From NCBI RefSeq assembly GCF_032884065.1, contig NC_088873.1:32832227-32896226 (forward strand): a stretch of 64,000 nucleotides of DNA, given 5' to 3'. Shown here piece by piece: positions 1-10,200 of this stretch; the first letter of the stretch is position 1, and every line of letters begins with the position of its first letter. Source of the stretch: Artemia franciscana. Its lineage: Eukaryota; Arthropoda; Branchiopoda; Anostraca; Artemiidae. The notes under the pieces are model-generated. The model did no database searches, was not told the origin of the DNA, and saw only the letters and a program-made list of their open reading frames with translations. Both the position numbers and the translations under genes were made by a program.

Positions 1-857
1 TGCTTTTTTTTATAGTAGTTTTAGAAAATCCTGCGCCCTTTTCATTGAATTTCTGTTCCCCCATGACATATTTCTCCAAGGAAAGATCCCCATATAGCCC
101 CCGCCCCTCAACCCCACCCCCAAAACCAAAAAAAAACCCTGAAAACGACTGTACACTTCCCAATAACCATTATTATATATAAACACTGGTCGAAGTTTGT
201 AACTTGCAGCCCCTCCCCCAGGGACTGGGGGGGAGTAAGTCATTCCCAAAGACATAGTTATTATGGTTTTTGACTATGCGGAACAAAATGGCTATCTCAA
301 AATTTTGATCTGTTGACTTTGGAGAAAAAATGAGCGTGGGAGGGGGCCTAGGTGCCCTCCAATTTTTTGGTCATTTAAAAAGGGCACTAGAACTTTTCAT
401 TTCCGTTAGAATGAGCCCTCTTGCGACATTCTAGGACCACTTGGTCGATACGATGGCCCCTGGGGAAAAGAAAAAAAAAAAAACAAACAAATAAACACGC
501 ACCCGTGATTTGTCTTCTGGCAAAAAATACGAAATTCCACATTTTTGTAGATAGGAGCTTGAAAATTTTGCTATAGGGTTCTCTGATACGCCGAATGCGA
601 TGGTGTGATTTTCTAAGATTCTGTGACTTTTAGGGGGTGTTTTCCCATATTTTCTAAAATAAGGCAAATTTTTTTAGGCTCGTAACTTTTGATGACAATA
701 ACTAAATTTGATGAAACTTATATATTTAAAATCAGCATAAAAATCTGATTCTTTTGATGTATATTTTAGCATCAAAATTCCATTTTTTAGAGTTTCGTTT
801 ACTATTGAGCCGGGTCGCTCCTTACTACAGTTGGTTACCACGAACTGTTTGAAAATT
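1..857 (-). repeat. Dispersed repeat block M1, copy 1
   Basis: Non-coding repeat, in reverse orientation relative to the copy at 29030-29935. Shared landmarks in order are a G-rich run near 230, the phrase aaaatggctatctcaaaatt near 287, 'ggcactagaacttttcattt' near 384, a poly-A/CAAA run near 470-495, 'gataggagcttgaaa' near 550, and the terminal segment with 'gagccgggtcgctccttact' near 809 ending in 'cacgaactgtttga'. It begins at or beyond the left edge of the window. Open frames in it are not shared between copies, so I do not treat them as genes. Confidence 0.85.
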
Positions 858-1319
858 GGTGAAAATTGTTTCTACGCGATGTTATCCTTGTAGTCCAGAT
901 ATGGCTAACCTAGATGACCTGTAGTTATAGCTGAAAAATCTTAGTCATTAATTCATCGCTCATTTTAATTTAATACATGATATTTTTGTACTCTTTAAGA
1001 AAAAGTATCTTCATTTGAAGCAATTTGAAAATTGCTTCAAATGATTATGGCTGAAAAGCTGTCAAATTTACATCAAGAAAAGTAAGCGGGTGTATTCGTT
1101 TCTTAATGTCTGCTGGCCAACTGACGATGTTTAAATATGACGTTGATGAAAAAGCTCATGGGGATATGGAACACGTGTAAACAGCAGCATCTGTAAAACA
1201 TTCTGCAATTTAATGGTACTTTCACACTGCTAAGTCAAATCTACGTTATCGTTACATCAAATAGTCCTGTTATGATGTTTTTATCCCCTGGGGATAAAAA
1301 CTTTGGCAGGCGTATCAGG
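858..1319. other. Unassigned spacer with a short perfect hairpin
   Basis: No gene seen. It contains a 32-base hairpin at 1012-1043 with two 15-base arms (catttgaagcaattt and its complement) around two bases. The rest is AT-rich with no repeat I can relate to other parts of the window. Confidence 0.5.
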
Positions 1320-3495
1320 GACCGGACCAGATTAAATTAGAAATAGTCGTTTTCCCGATTTGACCATCTGGGGAGGAGTGGGGGGCCCGTTAATTCGGAA
1401 AAAATAGAAAAATTGAAGTATTTTTAACTTACGAACGGTTGATCGGATCTTAATGAAATTTGATTTTTGGAAGGATATCGTGTCTCAGAGCTCTTATTTT
1501 AAATCCCGACCGGATCTGGTGATATTGGGGGGAGTTGGGAGGGGGAAACCTAAAACTTGGAAAACACTTAGAGTGAAGGGATCGGGATGAAACTTGGTGG
1601 GAAAAATAAGCACAAGTCCTAGATACATGATTGACATAACCGGAACGGATCCCCACTCTTTGGGGTTATTGGGGGGGGGGGCTAATTCTGAAAAATTAAA
1701 GAAAACGAGGTATTTTTAACATACGAACGGGTGATCGGATCATAATGAAATTTGATATTTAGAAGGATATCGTGTCTCAAAGCTCTTATTGTAAGTCCCG
1801 ACTGGATCTGGTGACATTGGGGGTAGTTTGGGGTGGGGGAACCTAAAATGAAGGAAAACGCTTAGATTGGAGGAATCGGGATGAAACTTGGTGGGAAAAA
1901 TAAGCAGAGGTCTTAGATACGTGATTTACATAATTGGAACGGATCCGCTCTATTGGTGGGGGGGGTAATTCTGAAAAATTAGAAAAAATGACGTATTTTT
2001 AACTTACGAAGGAGTGATCGGATCTTCATGAAGCTTCATATTTGGAAGGACTTCGTAACTCAGATCTCTTATTTTAAATCTCAACCGGATCCAGCGTAAT
2101 GGGGGAGCAGTCGGAGGGAGCCGGAAATCTTAGAAAATACTTAAAGCGGTGAGATCAGGATGAAACTGGATGGGAAGAATAAAAACCTGTCTAAGATACG
2201 TGACTGACATAACCGGACTGGATCTGCTCTCTTTGGGGTAGTTGGGGGGGGGGATAATTCTAAAAAACTAAAAAATGAGGTATTTTTAACTTACGAACGG
2301 GTGATCGGATCTCAATGAAATTTTATATTTAGAAGGATATCGTGTCTCACAGCTCTTATTTTAAGTCGCGACCGGATCTGGTGACATTGGGGGGGAGTTT
2401 GGCGTGGGGGAACCTAAAATGATGGGAAACGCTTAGATTAGAGGGATCGGGATGAAACTTGGTGGGAAAAATAAGCAGAAGTTTTAGATACGTGATTTAC
2501 ATAATTGGAACGGATTCGCTCTATTAAGGGAGGGGGTTATCCGACAAGATCCTGTGACATTGGGGGGAGTTGGAGGGGGAAACTGGAATTCTTGGAAAAC
2601 GTGAAAATTCGTAACTCAGATCTCTTATTTTAAATCTCAACCGGATCCAGCGTAATTGGGGGGGGGGGGCAGTTGGGGGTACCGGAAATCTTTGAAAATA
2701 CTTAAAGCGGTGAGATCAGGATGAAACTGGATGGGAAGAATAAAAACCTGTCTAAGATACGTGACTGGCATAACCGGACCGGATCTGCTCTCTTTGGTAG
2801 AGTTGGGGGGGGGGGGGTTATTTTGAAAATTGATGTATTTGTAACTTACGAAAGCGTGACCAGATCTTGACATAAAATTTGATATTTAGAAGGATCTTGT
2901 GCTTTAAAGCTCTAATTTTAAATTCCGACAAGATCCTGTGACATGTGAGGGGGAAACCGGAATTCTTGGAAAACGTGAAAATTGGGGTATTTTTATCTTA
3001 CGAATAGGTGATCGGATCTTAATGAAATTTTATATTTAGAAGGAATTTATGTCTCAGAGCTCTTATTTCAAATCCCGACCAGATCTTTTGACATTGGGGG
3101 AGTTTGAGCGGGAAATCTTGGAAAACACTTTGAGTGGAGGAATCGGGATGAAGCTTGGTGGATAGAATAAGCAAATGTCCTTGATACGTGATTGACGGAG
3201 CCGTACTGGATTCGCTCTCTTTGGGGGAGTTGGGGGGAGGGGTTCAGTGATTTGGCGAGTTTTGTGCTTCTGGACGTGCTAGGACGATGAAAATTGGTAG
3301 GCGCGTCAGGGAGCTGCACAAATTGACTTGATAAAATCGTTTTCCAAGATTCGACCGTCTCGGGGGCTAAAGGGCGAGGAAAAATTAGAAAAAATTAGGT
3401 ATTTATAACATACGAGTGGGTGATCGGATCTTAATGAATTTTGATATTTAGAAGGACATGGTGACTCAGAGCTCTTATTTTAAATCCTGACCGGC
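1320..3495. repeat. Tandem array of about 287-bp monomers
   Basis: The phrase 'gatcggatcttaatgaa' or a close variant recurs at about 1440, 1731, 2018, 2302, 3010 and 3421, with a more diverged copy near 2860. The first spacings are 291, 287 and 284 bp. Each unit then carries 'gtgtctcagagctcttattt', a G-rich stretch near 'ggtgacattggggg', 'gatgaaacttggtgggaaaa' and a 'gtgattgacataaccgga'-like segment followed by another G run. Units between 2520 and 3000 are rearranged or partly duplicated. No coding potential is conserved between units. Confidence 0.85.
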
Positions 3496-6011
3496 ATTAA
3501 GCCTCTTATTTTCCTTTTAAATCAATCTATTGATTCATAGAATTTTGTTAGAGCTCATACCATATGATCTCTTGGCTCTTAGCTCTTCATGCCTCGTCAC
3601 AAGTGCCATATGAGCTCTTAGCTCTTGTTTCCATAGCGCAAGAATATTGTAAAATAACTTTGGACTGTATATCTTTGAGTTACATGTTTAAGCTACAACA
3701 CCTTTCACGGTTCCGATATTTTCAATTCATAGAAAAATCAGAGTTTTTGAGTAAAAAAAAAAAGTTACGATTTTCATGATGTCCTGCAGCACCATTTAGT
3801 ACACCACGTGAGCTGTCCTAAGAAAGACAAGATATCTGAAGCGAAAATAGGCGCTTGACCAAGTGGAATCTTTTCCAATTTTATTTTCAGAAAGCATTGC
3901 AGAAAGCATCAAAATTTCATCCTCAGAGCTTGGAAAGTCTTCAAAGGTCCTGAGCTTCCACGCTGTATAAAAAAAAGTTGACTGTATAACCGTAAGAGAT
4001 TATTGTTTATTGTGTTATTGTTTATATATTGTTCATTTTGTAGCCACATGAGAGAGCGTAATAATATTAAATATCACCGAAATTCAAGAAACACAACTTA
4101 ACGTTTGGAGTTCAACGTAAGTTTTCACGTGACAACGTGTAAGTTCTATAAAACTAAAGCATTATATTTATAATTAACAACTTAACCAGCTATTAAATGG
4201 GGAATGAGCATTCAAAGGATTCATTTATTTAATTTTTTTACGCGTATTTCACTTAAGTAATCACTAATATTGTTGAAATTTAAATAGCCATTATCTTCGC
4301 CAGTTTCTACCGTCTATTAAAAAATAGTTAATAAGCCGTCTGCCTGCCGCGTATGCAGGTGTATAAACGTATGTCTTATATCATATCTCTAGTCCTTACC
4401 CACACGCTTGAAATTTGTCTGGAGGATCACTGATAGAGAAATTTCGAAATTAATTTGCACTTTAATTATATATACCCGTCTCCCCCAGGACAAACCCTCT
4501 AATATCCCTTCTCTCCCCTTCAGCTCCAAGGGGATATCTTTTTGTAAACGTACTTGATGTTATACCAAATTAAAACAGAAGAAATAGGGCCACTGACAAT
4601 GTGTAGCCTAAGACTATCTCGTAGGTAAATCCAGCCCTGCCTAAGCTCAACGCGCTATAACAACAAAATTCGGGAAAATCCTTTAGTCACTGAAAGCATT
4701 AGTTGCAGAAAGACACAGTGCCCCTTTGTTGCTTATTTTATTATTGTTTGATGGTAATTTATTGTCTTTTAAATTTAATTTAGATATATCCTTTTTTTGT
4801 ATTTGCATGCTTTTATTCTGTGACTGAATATGATTTTTTCACTGCCTTCATTCTGGAAGTAATACTTTTTTGACTATTCGCCTAATATATTTTTTGCATA
4901 TGCCTATATATGCTATGTACGTATATATAGCACACGCGTACTAAGCAAGGTATCAACGTCTAGACATAATCATTCTTGACCAATTATACCTTTCTTCTTC
5001 TTTTATGGGCAGCCCTGATTAATCTATAGTGACGGTGCCTAGACATTGATGTCTAGCTAAGCACACATGAGAACGGTTCTTAATAGATTTTATTGTTCCA
5101 GGGACTTGAACCAGCACCATATTCTACATGGAGTTAAACCCAACGGTGAATTGACAATTAGTCTTGCAACACCAACAGTGGATCAGCAACAAAGCGCGGT
5201 GAGGCTCTTTTGACTTACCAACATGAAGTCGTCTAAGAATATTTAGTCATGTAAGAAGGAACTAGTATCCCAGACTAACAACTATTACCAGATTTTTAAC
5301 TATTTTAAAATTTAACAAAACTAACAAATTAGTTGGTTTCGATTTAGCTTGAAAATATGCAGTTTGTGCTAGTGAAGCTAGCTCATGGGTGCTTATAGAA
5401 AATTTCGGGGCTTACCGCATGTGTAAGCGCCAGATGAAAAGCAGAGGCTTAATTCAAGAATTGTCCAGATTGGGCAAAGGCAGTTTCGAATTTGTGTGCT
5501 TTTTGGGTCAGAGGCTGGGCAGATAATCAGGCAGAATCATTTAGCCTGAGCAAATTCAGTTTTTAGTTCAGTCTGAGTACCTCTATCGGGAAATAAGCTT
5601 CAATCATCGTCATAGAGACAGGTATAGGGTGCGGCCTTTGGTCGTACCTTGATTGATTAACGTAAAAACCTATCTGCTGAACGTTTCTCAATAGATCAAT
5701 TTTTTTCGTTCTTTTTTTCGCTATAATAATTATTTTCTGAAATATCAAGGGATTCTTTGATCGACTTAAAGATCCTTAAACTAAATTCTTATTAGGTGAG
5801 CCACTGTATAGTTTCCTGCTTATTTACTATGTAATTTTGGCTTGATTAGCTCGAATTTTGGATTTATAGATTTGTATATTAATCATTATGTGAGTTTCTA
5901 TTTATCCAAGGAGTGATGAAAAGAGCAGAAAAGCGAATGGGTCGATCATAAGATTGCTGTCGGCTGTTTTGTGATGACAATCATCGGCAGTATTCGATTC
6001 TTATTCATGAT
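3496..6011. other. Unassigned region without recognisable genes
   Basis: I see no supported exon or transposon. There is a small imperfect duplication around 3560-3635 (two copies of a 'catatga(t/g)ctct...gctcttagctctt' segment). A sequence resembling a Pol III B box on the minus strand lies near 5100, but no matching A box is visible. Sequence is AT-rich throughout. Confidence 0.45.
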
Positions 6012-6306
6012 TAAATAAAAAAAAACAAGTTTTTTTTAACTGAAAGTAAGGAGCGACATTAAAACTTACCGAACAGAAATTACTTCGTATATGAAAGGGG
6101 CTGCCTCCTCATCAGCGCCCCGCTCTTTACGCTAAAGTTTGACTCTTTCTCTCAACTCTTCTTTCTAAAACAGTAAAAACTTTAGCGTAAAGAGCGGAGC
6201 GTTGATGAGGAAGCAGCCCCTTTCATATACGAAGTAATTTCTGTTCGTTTTAAGTTCTAATGTCGCTCCTTACTTTCAGTTAAAAAAACTTGTTTTTTTT
6301 TATTTA
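6012..6306. repeat. Foldback hairpin type 2 (H2), copy 1
   Basis: Long inverted repeat. The left arm (6012-6140) and right arm (6176-6306) are each about 130 bp, nearly complementary, around a loop of about 35 bases. Arms run outward to inward through 'acaagttttttttaactgaa', 'agtaaggagcgacatt', 'acgaacagaaattacttcgt', 'atgaaaggggctgcctcctc' and the core 'cgctctttacgctaaagttt'. Other copies are at 8345-8635 and 30433-30731, with half copies at 42936-43020 and near 31310-31540. Confidence 0.9.
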
Positions 6307-6596
6307 ATTTCTGAGCGTTTTGAATCAATGCATGTTTTGATTTTGGCTCTCCGCAGAGGAATAGTTAAAACGAAATTTGCATATTTATTTTTTTTGGCTA
6401 AATGGCTTTCTCATAATTTTGATCCAATGATTTTGAGAGAAAAAAGTGCGGGGAGGAAGCCTAGTTGCCCTCCGATTTTTTGGTTAATTTAAAAGGCAAC
6501 TAGAACTTTTAATTTTTTACGAATCTTTTTATTAGTAAAAGATATACGTAACTTATAAATTAGCTTACGTAAAGAACTTTTGTATTCTCATGTTTT
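6307..6596 (-). repeat. Repeat block M3, copy 1
   Basis: Links hairpin H2 to hairpin H1. Landmarks are 'aatcaatgcatgttttgatt' near 6323, 'ggctaaatggctttctcat' near 6395, 'gcaactagaacttttaattt' near 6503 and 'atacgtaacttataaat' near 6543. The same block occurs at 8636-8930 and, reversed, at 30170-30430. It has no coding content. Confidence 0.8.
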
Positions 6597-6790
6597 TATT
6601 ACATATATGAGGGGGTTCGCCCCCTCGTCAGTCCCTCGCTCTTTACACTAAAGCTTAAATTTTGTCCCAATTCATTAAGAATGACCCCTGAATCACAAAA
6701 GCCGCAGAATAAATAGTTGAAATTATTAAAAATAATTTAGCGTAAAGAGCGAGGTATTAGGAGGAGGTGAGGCATTCATATGGGTAATAA
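6597..6790. repeat. Foldback hairpin type 1 (H1), copy 1
   Basis: Shorter inverted repeat with arms of about 50 bp (near 6602-6652 and 6736-6783). The core is ctctttacactaaag on the left and ctttagcgtaaagag-like on the right. The loop of about 85 bases contains 'tgtcccaattcattaagaat' and 'gacccctgaatcacaaa', and it is conserved at 29990-30140. Although the arms differ from H2, the innermost 16-17 bases are the same motif. Confidence 0.8.
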
Positions 6791-6869
6791 TTTCTGTTCG
6801 TTTCAAGTTTTAATGCTCCTCCTTACTTCCAGCTGAAAAAAAATTTCATATTATTTTTTCATTGTTTTT

Positions 6870-7485
6870 TTTTTAAATAATGCTAGTAAATCCTACGCTC
6901 CCTTCATGGAAATACCTGAAAACGCCTGTAAACTTCCCAATAACCATTACTATATGTAAGCACTGGTCAAAGTTTGTAACTTGTAGCCCCTCCTTTGGGG
7001 ACTGTGGGGGAGTAAGTCGTCCCCAAAGACATAGTTATAAGGTTTTACGACTACGCTGAGTAAAATGGCTATCTCAGAATTTTGATCCGTTGACTTTGGG
7101 AAACTCATTAGCGTGGGAGGGGGCCTAGGTGCCCTTCAATTTTTTTGGTCACTTAAAAAGGGCACTAGAACTTTTCATTTCCGCTAGAATGAGCCCTCTC
7201 GCAAAATTCTAGGACAACTGGGTCGATATGATCACCCCTGGGGGAAAAAAAAACAAAAAACAAATAAACAAATAAACACGCATCCGTGATCTGCCTTCTG
7301 GCAAAAAATACAAAATTCCACATTTTTGTAGATAGGAGCTTGAAACTTCTACAGTAGGGTTCTCTGATACGCTGAATCTGAAGGCGTGATTTTCGTTAAG
7401 ATTATATGACTTTTAGGGGGTGTTTCTCCCTATTTTCTAAAATGACGCAGATTTTCTCAGGCTCGTAACTTTTGATGGGTAAGAC
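6870..7485 (-). repeat. Repeat block M1, copy 2 (left part, split by a hAT MITE)
   Basis: Same block and orientation as 1-857: G-rich run near 7000, 'aaaatggctatctcagaatt' near 7062, 'ggcactagaacttttcattt' near 7160, 'gataggagcttgaaacttct' near 7331. It is interrupted at 7486 by a transposon and resumes at 8185 ('taagactaaacttggtgaaa'), ending near 8345 with 'cacgaattgtttga'. Confidence 0.85.
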
Positions 7486-8184
7486 CTGGCACGTACGCAG
7501 GGGGGGCGTACGTGCCCCTAAATTTTGTGAAATGTTTAATTTCCCCATGGTTTCTAGGGATTTCTGGCAAAAGTAGGACATTTATTAAGAATCTAGATAC
7601 AGATGTGAAGCCCTTTTTTTGGATTTTACAGCATGTAATTATCCGGTCAAGTCATTGCCCAATTATTAACTCATTTTCTGTCTAACTTTTTACCCTCTTT
7701 GAAGTAGTTAGCGATTGTACTGTTATTTTTTTCGTAAAGAGAGTTTACTTTTCACAGCAAAATAGAATTATCCTTGATATTAGGGTGTTTATCCCCCCTT
7801 TTCAGGATAAAGTACAGCTTTCAATGGATCAATTTTGGAAACTATCATTTTTCATTAAAATCAACGTTTTCGCAATAGAAGAACTACCCCCCACAGCACC
7901 CATATTGCACTGTTGACCCAAAAATTTCCATTTCAGTGGAATATAATAGATTAATCACTGGTTCTGAATCGCTATGAGCATAACCTGAGCCTAAAACGTA
8001 CTTTTGAGGCTTCAGTCTTCCCCCCCCCATCCGCTACAATACTACAGATTAAAGTTAATATGTATTTTCTGATGTACGTGCTTTTTGCATTTATTTAGCT
8101 ACTAAATAAAAAATGTGCTTCTTTATATCTGCTGTTTCGAAGGTTTTGCCCCCCCCCCCGAAAAAATTCCTGCGTACGTGCCTG
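7486..8184. mobile_element. Non-autonomous hAT-type transposon
   Basis: 699-bp element with 16-bp terminal inverted repeats (ctggcacgtacgcagg at the left, with one mismatch to the complement of the right end). It is flanked by a perfect 8-bp target-site duplication GGTAAGAC at 7478-7485 and 8185-8192. The insertion splits a repeat block (M1) whose uninterrupted form is seen at 9540-9560, so the empty site is known from the window itself. An 8-bp duplication with CA(N)G-type termini is characteristic of the hAT superfamily. There is no transposase frame inside, so it would depend on an enzyme supplied elsewhere. C/G runs flank both inverted repeats internally. Confidence 0.88.
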
Positions 8185-8345
8185 GGTAAGACTAAACTTG
8201 GTGAAACTTACATATTTAAAATCAGCATTAAAATGCGATTCTTTTGATGTAGCTATTGGTATCGAAATTCCATTTTTTAGAGTTTTAGTCACTATTGAGC
8301 CGGGTCGCTCCTTACTACACTTCGTTATCACGAATTGTTTGATTA
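8185..8345 (-). repeat. Repeat block M1, copy 2 (right part)
   Basis: Continuation of M1 copy 2 after the hAT insertion. It carries the terminal segment with 'gagccgggtcgctccttact' and ends at 'cacgaattgtttga', where hairpin H2 of the next composite unit begins. Confidence 0.85.
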
Positions 8346-8635
8346 AATAAAAAAAAAAATTTAAACTGAAAGTAAGGAGTGACATTAAAACTTAAAACGA
8401 ACATAAATTATTTTGTATATGAAAGGGACTGTTTCTTCTTCAACGCCTCGCTCTCTACGCTAAAGTTTGACTCTTTCTCACAATTCTACTTTTTAAAACA
8501 ATAAAAAACTTTAGCGTAAAGAGCGGGGCATTAGGCCGGCCCTTTCATATAAGGAAAAATTTCTGTTCGTTTCAAGTTTAAATGTTGCTCTTCTCTTTCA
8601 TTTAAACAAATTTATTTTTATTTAATCTCTTAAAA
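8345..8635. repeat. Foldback hairpin H2, copy 2 (somewhat decayed)
   Basis: Same arms and core as 6012-6306, with 'cgctctctacgctaaagttt' on the left and 'tttagcgtaaagagcggggc' on the right. The right arm has a small deletion just beyond the core: the stretch corresponding to 'gaggaagcagcccc' is reduced to 'aggccggccc'. It opens the second tandem copy of the composite unit. Confidence 0.8.
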
Positions 8636-9049
8636 TTTTTGAATTAATGCAGGTTTTGATTTTCGCTCATCTTACACAAATAATAACAAAACTATTAGTT
8701 TACTTTTTTTGGCTAAATGGCTTTATCAAAATTTTGATCAGATGTTTTAGGAAAAAGGGGTGAGAAGGGGGGGGGGGCTAGTTGCCTTTTAATATTTTTG
8801 TTACTTAAAAAAGGAACTAGAACCATTAATTTTTTTAAAGAACGTTTTTACAAGTAATAAATATACGTAACCTACGAATTAATTTACCTAACGAGCTTCT
8901 ATATTCACATAATTTTATTATGTATATGAGGGGATTCGCCCACTCGTCAATATCTCACTCTTTACGCTAAAGTTCGAATTTTTGTTCCAATTCTTTAAGA
9001 ATGACCCCTGAATCACAAAGGGTTTAGTTAGAACGTTTCGTTGCCAGGC
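8636..9049 (-). repeat. Repeat block M3 copy 2 plus half of hairpin H1
   Basis: M3 landmarks recur ('gaattaatgcaggttttgat', 'ggctaaatggctttatcaaa', 'atacgtaacctacgaatta'). They are followed by one arm of H1 ending in 'ctctttacgctaaagttcga' and the conserved loop start 'gttccaattctttaagaatg' and 'acccctgaatcacaaa'. The second H1 arm is missing, so this hairpin can no longer fold. Confidence 0.75.
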
Positions 9050-9718
9050 AAATAAATACATTCCAATAACCAATACTATATATAAACAATGTCCAAAGTT
9101 GACAATTTTAGCCCTTCCCCCAGGGACTGCGGGGGGTTACGTCTTCCTCAAAGACATAGTTATTAGGTTTTTTGACTATGCTGAACAAAATGGCTATCTC
9201 AAAATTTTGATCGAGTAACTTTGGAAAAAAATGAGCGTTGGAGGAGGTCTAGTTGCTCTCAAATTTTTCGGTCACTTAAAATGGGGACTATAACTTTTAA
9301 TTTCTTTTATTATGAGCCCTCTACCCCTTGGAAGAAAAAAATAAAAACAAAACAAATAAACATGCATCCGTAATCTTTCTTCTCGAAAAAAAAAAAATCC
9401 ACAGTTTTGCAGATAAGAACTTGAAACCCCTACAGTATGGTTTCCTGATACGCTGAATTTGATGGCGCTATTTTCATTAAGATTATGTGACCTTTAGGGG
9501 GTGTTTCCCCTTTTTCTGGAAAATAAAGCAAATTTTCTCAGGCTCGTGGGTTTTGATGGGTAACACTAAAGCTTATAAAACTAATATATGTGAAATCAGC
9601 ATAAAAGTCAATTCTTTTGATGTACCTATTGGTATCAAAATTCCGTTTTTTAGAGTTTCGGTTACTATTGGGCCGGGGCGCTTCTTACTTACAGTTCGTT
9701 ACCACGAACTGTTTGACT
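9050..9718 (-). repeat. Repeat block M1, copy 3
   Basis: Same orientation as copies 1 and 2: 'aaaatggctatctcaaaatt' near 9188, a poly-A/CAAA run near 9335-9360, and the terminal segment with 'gggccggggcgcttcttact' near 9670 ending at 'cacgaactgtttga'. The intact site 'gatgggtaacactaaagctt' near 9556 corresponds to the empty hAT target in copy 2. Confidence 0.85.
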
Positions 9719-10200
9719 ATGGCCAAGGTTCAGGGTGTCTTTACACAGTTGAAAAAAAGGAAGGTTAGGAAGATAAGTCTGCGGACCAAGATTGGAATGT
9801 TGGGAGCTAAAATGGTTCTGGAACTTGGGTGCTCCGAAAAACGGAGGAAGATTTTCTAGATGCTTTTCTGAGCAATTGACTAGGAATTAATTTGGGTACT
9901 GGACTGACTGGCCGCATCTCAAACAATAAGCTGCACGAAAAATATGGTTCACTATCGCTTTCTGTTACTATAGTTGGAGAAAGGATGAGATGGCTGGGAC
10001 ATGTTCTGTGGATTGTTCTTGTCGGCCAACTGTATAGGGCCAAACCAACAGCAGGTCGTCCACGAATGGGGCAGGGGGATGTCACAAGGGAAGAATCAAG
10101 TGGGATCTTCTTGGGATGGTGTAAAGATGGAGGCTCTTAGCTGATTGGGATGAAGGAAGAGCGTGTGTTGCTGTTTTAGCCTCAAGTGGCTTGATGCTGC
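9719..10200 (+). pseudogene. C-terminal remnant of a non-LTR reverse transcriptase
   Basis: Starts exactly where M1 copy 3 ends. Read in shifting frames it gives the post-polymerase tail common to many invertebrate RTE/BovB-like or related LINE ORFs: 'KISLRTKIGML' near 9770, 'GRISNNKLHEKYGS' near 9910, 'RMRWLGHVLWI' near 9985-10017 and 'AKPTAGRPRMG' near 10040-10072. Stops and frameshifts separate these pieces, and the polymerase and endonuclease domains are absent. I infer a 5'-truncated, dead copy. The LINE clade is uncertain. Confidence 0.75.

Noticed and set aside
431-667. Open frame in M1 with similar-looking frames at 19705-19902 and 32512-32796
   Set aside because: The similarity is nucleotide-level repeat similarity. 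The frames differ in start, length and phase between copies and have stops in others, so there is no sign of protein-level conservation.
5097-5120. B-box-like sequence on the minus strand (ggttcaagtcc), possible tRNA or SINE
   Set aside because: No A box at the right distance and no cloverleaf could be drawn by eye.
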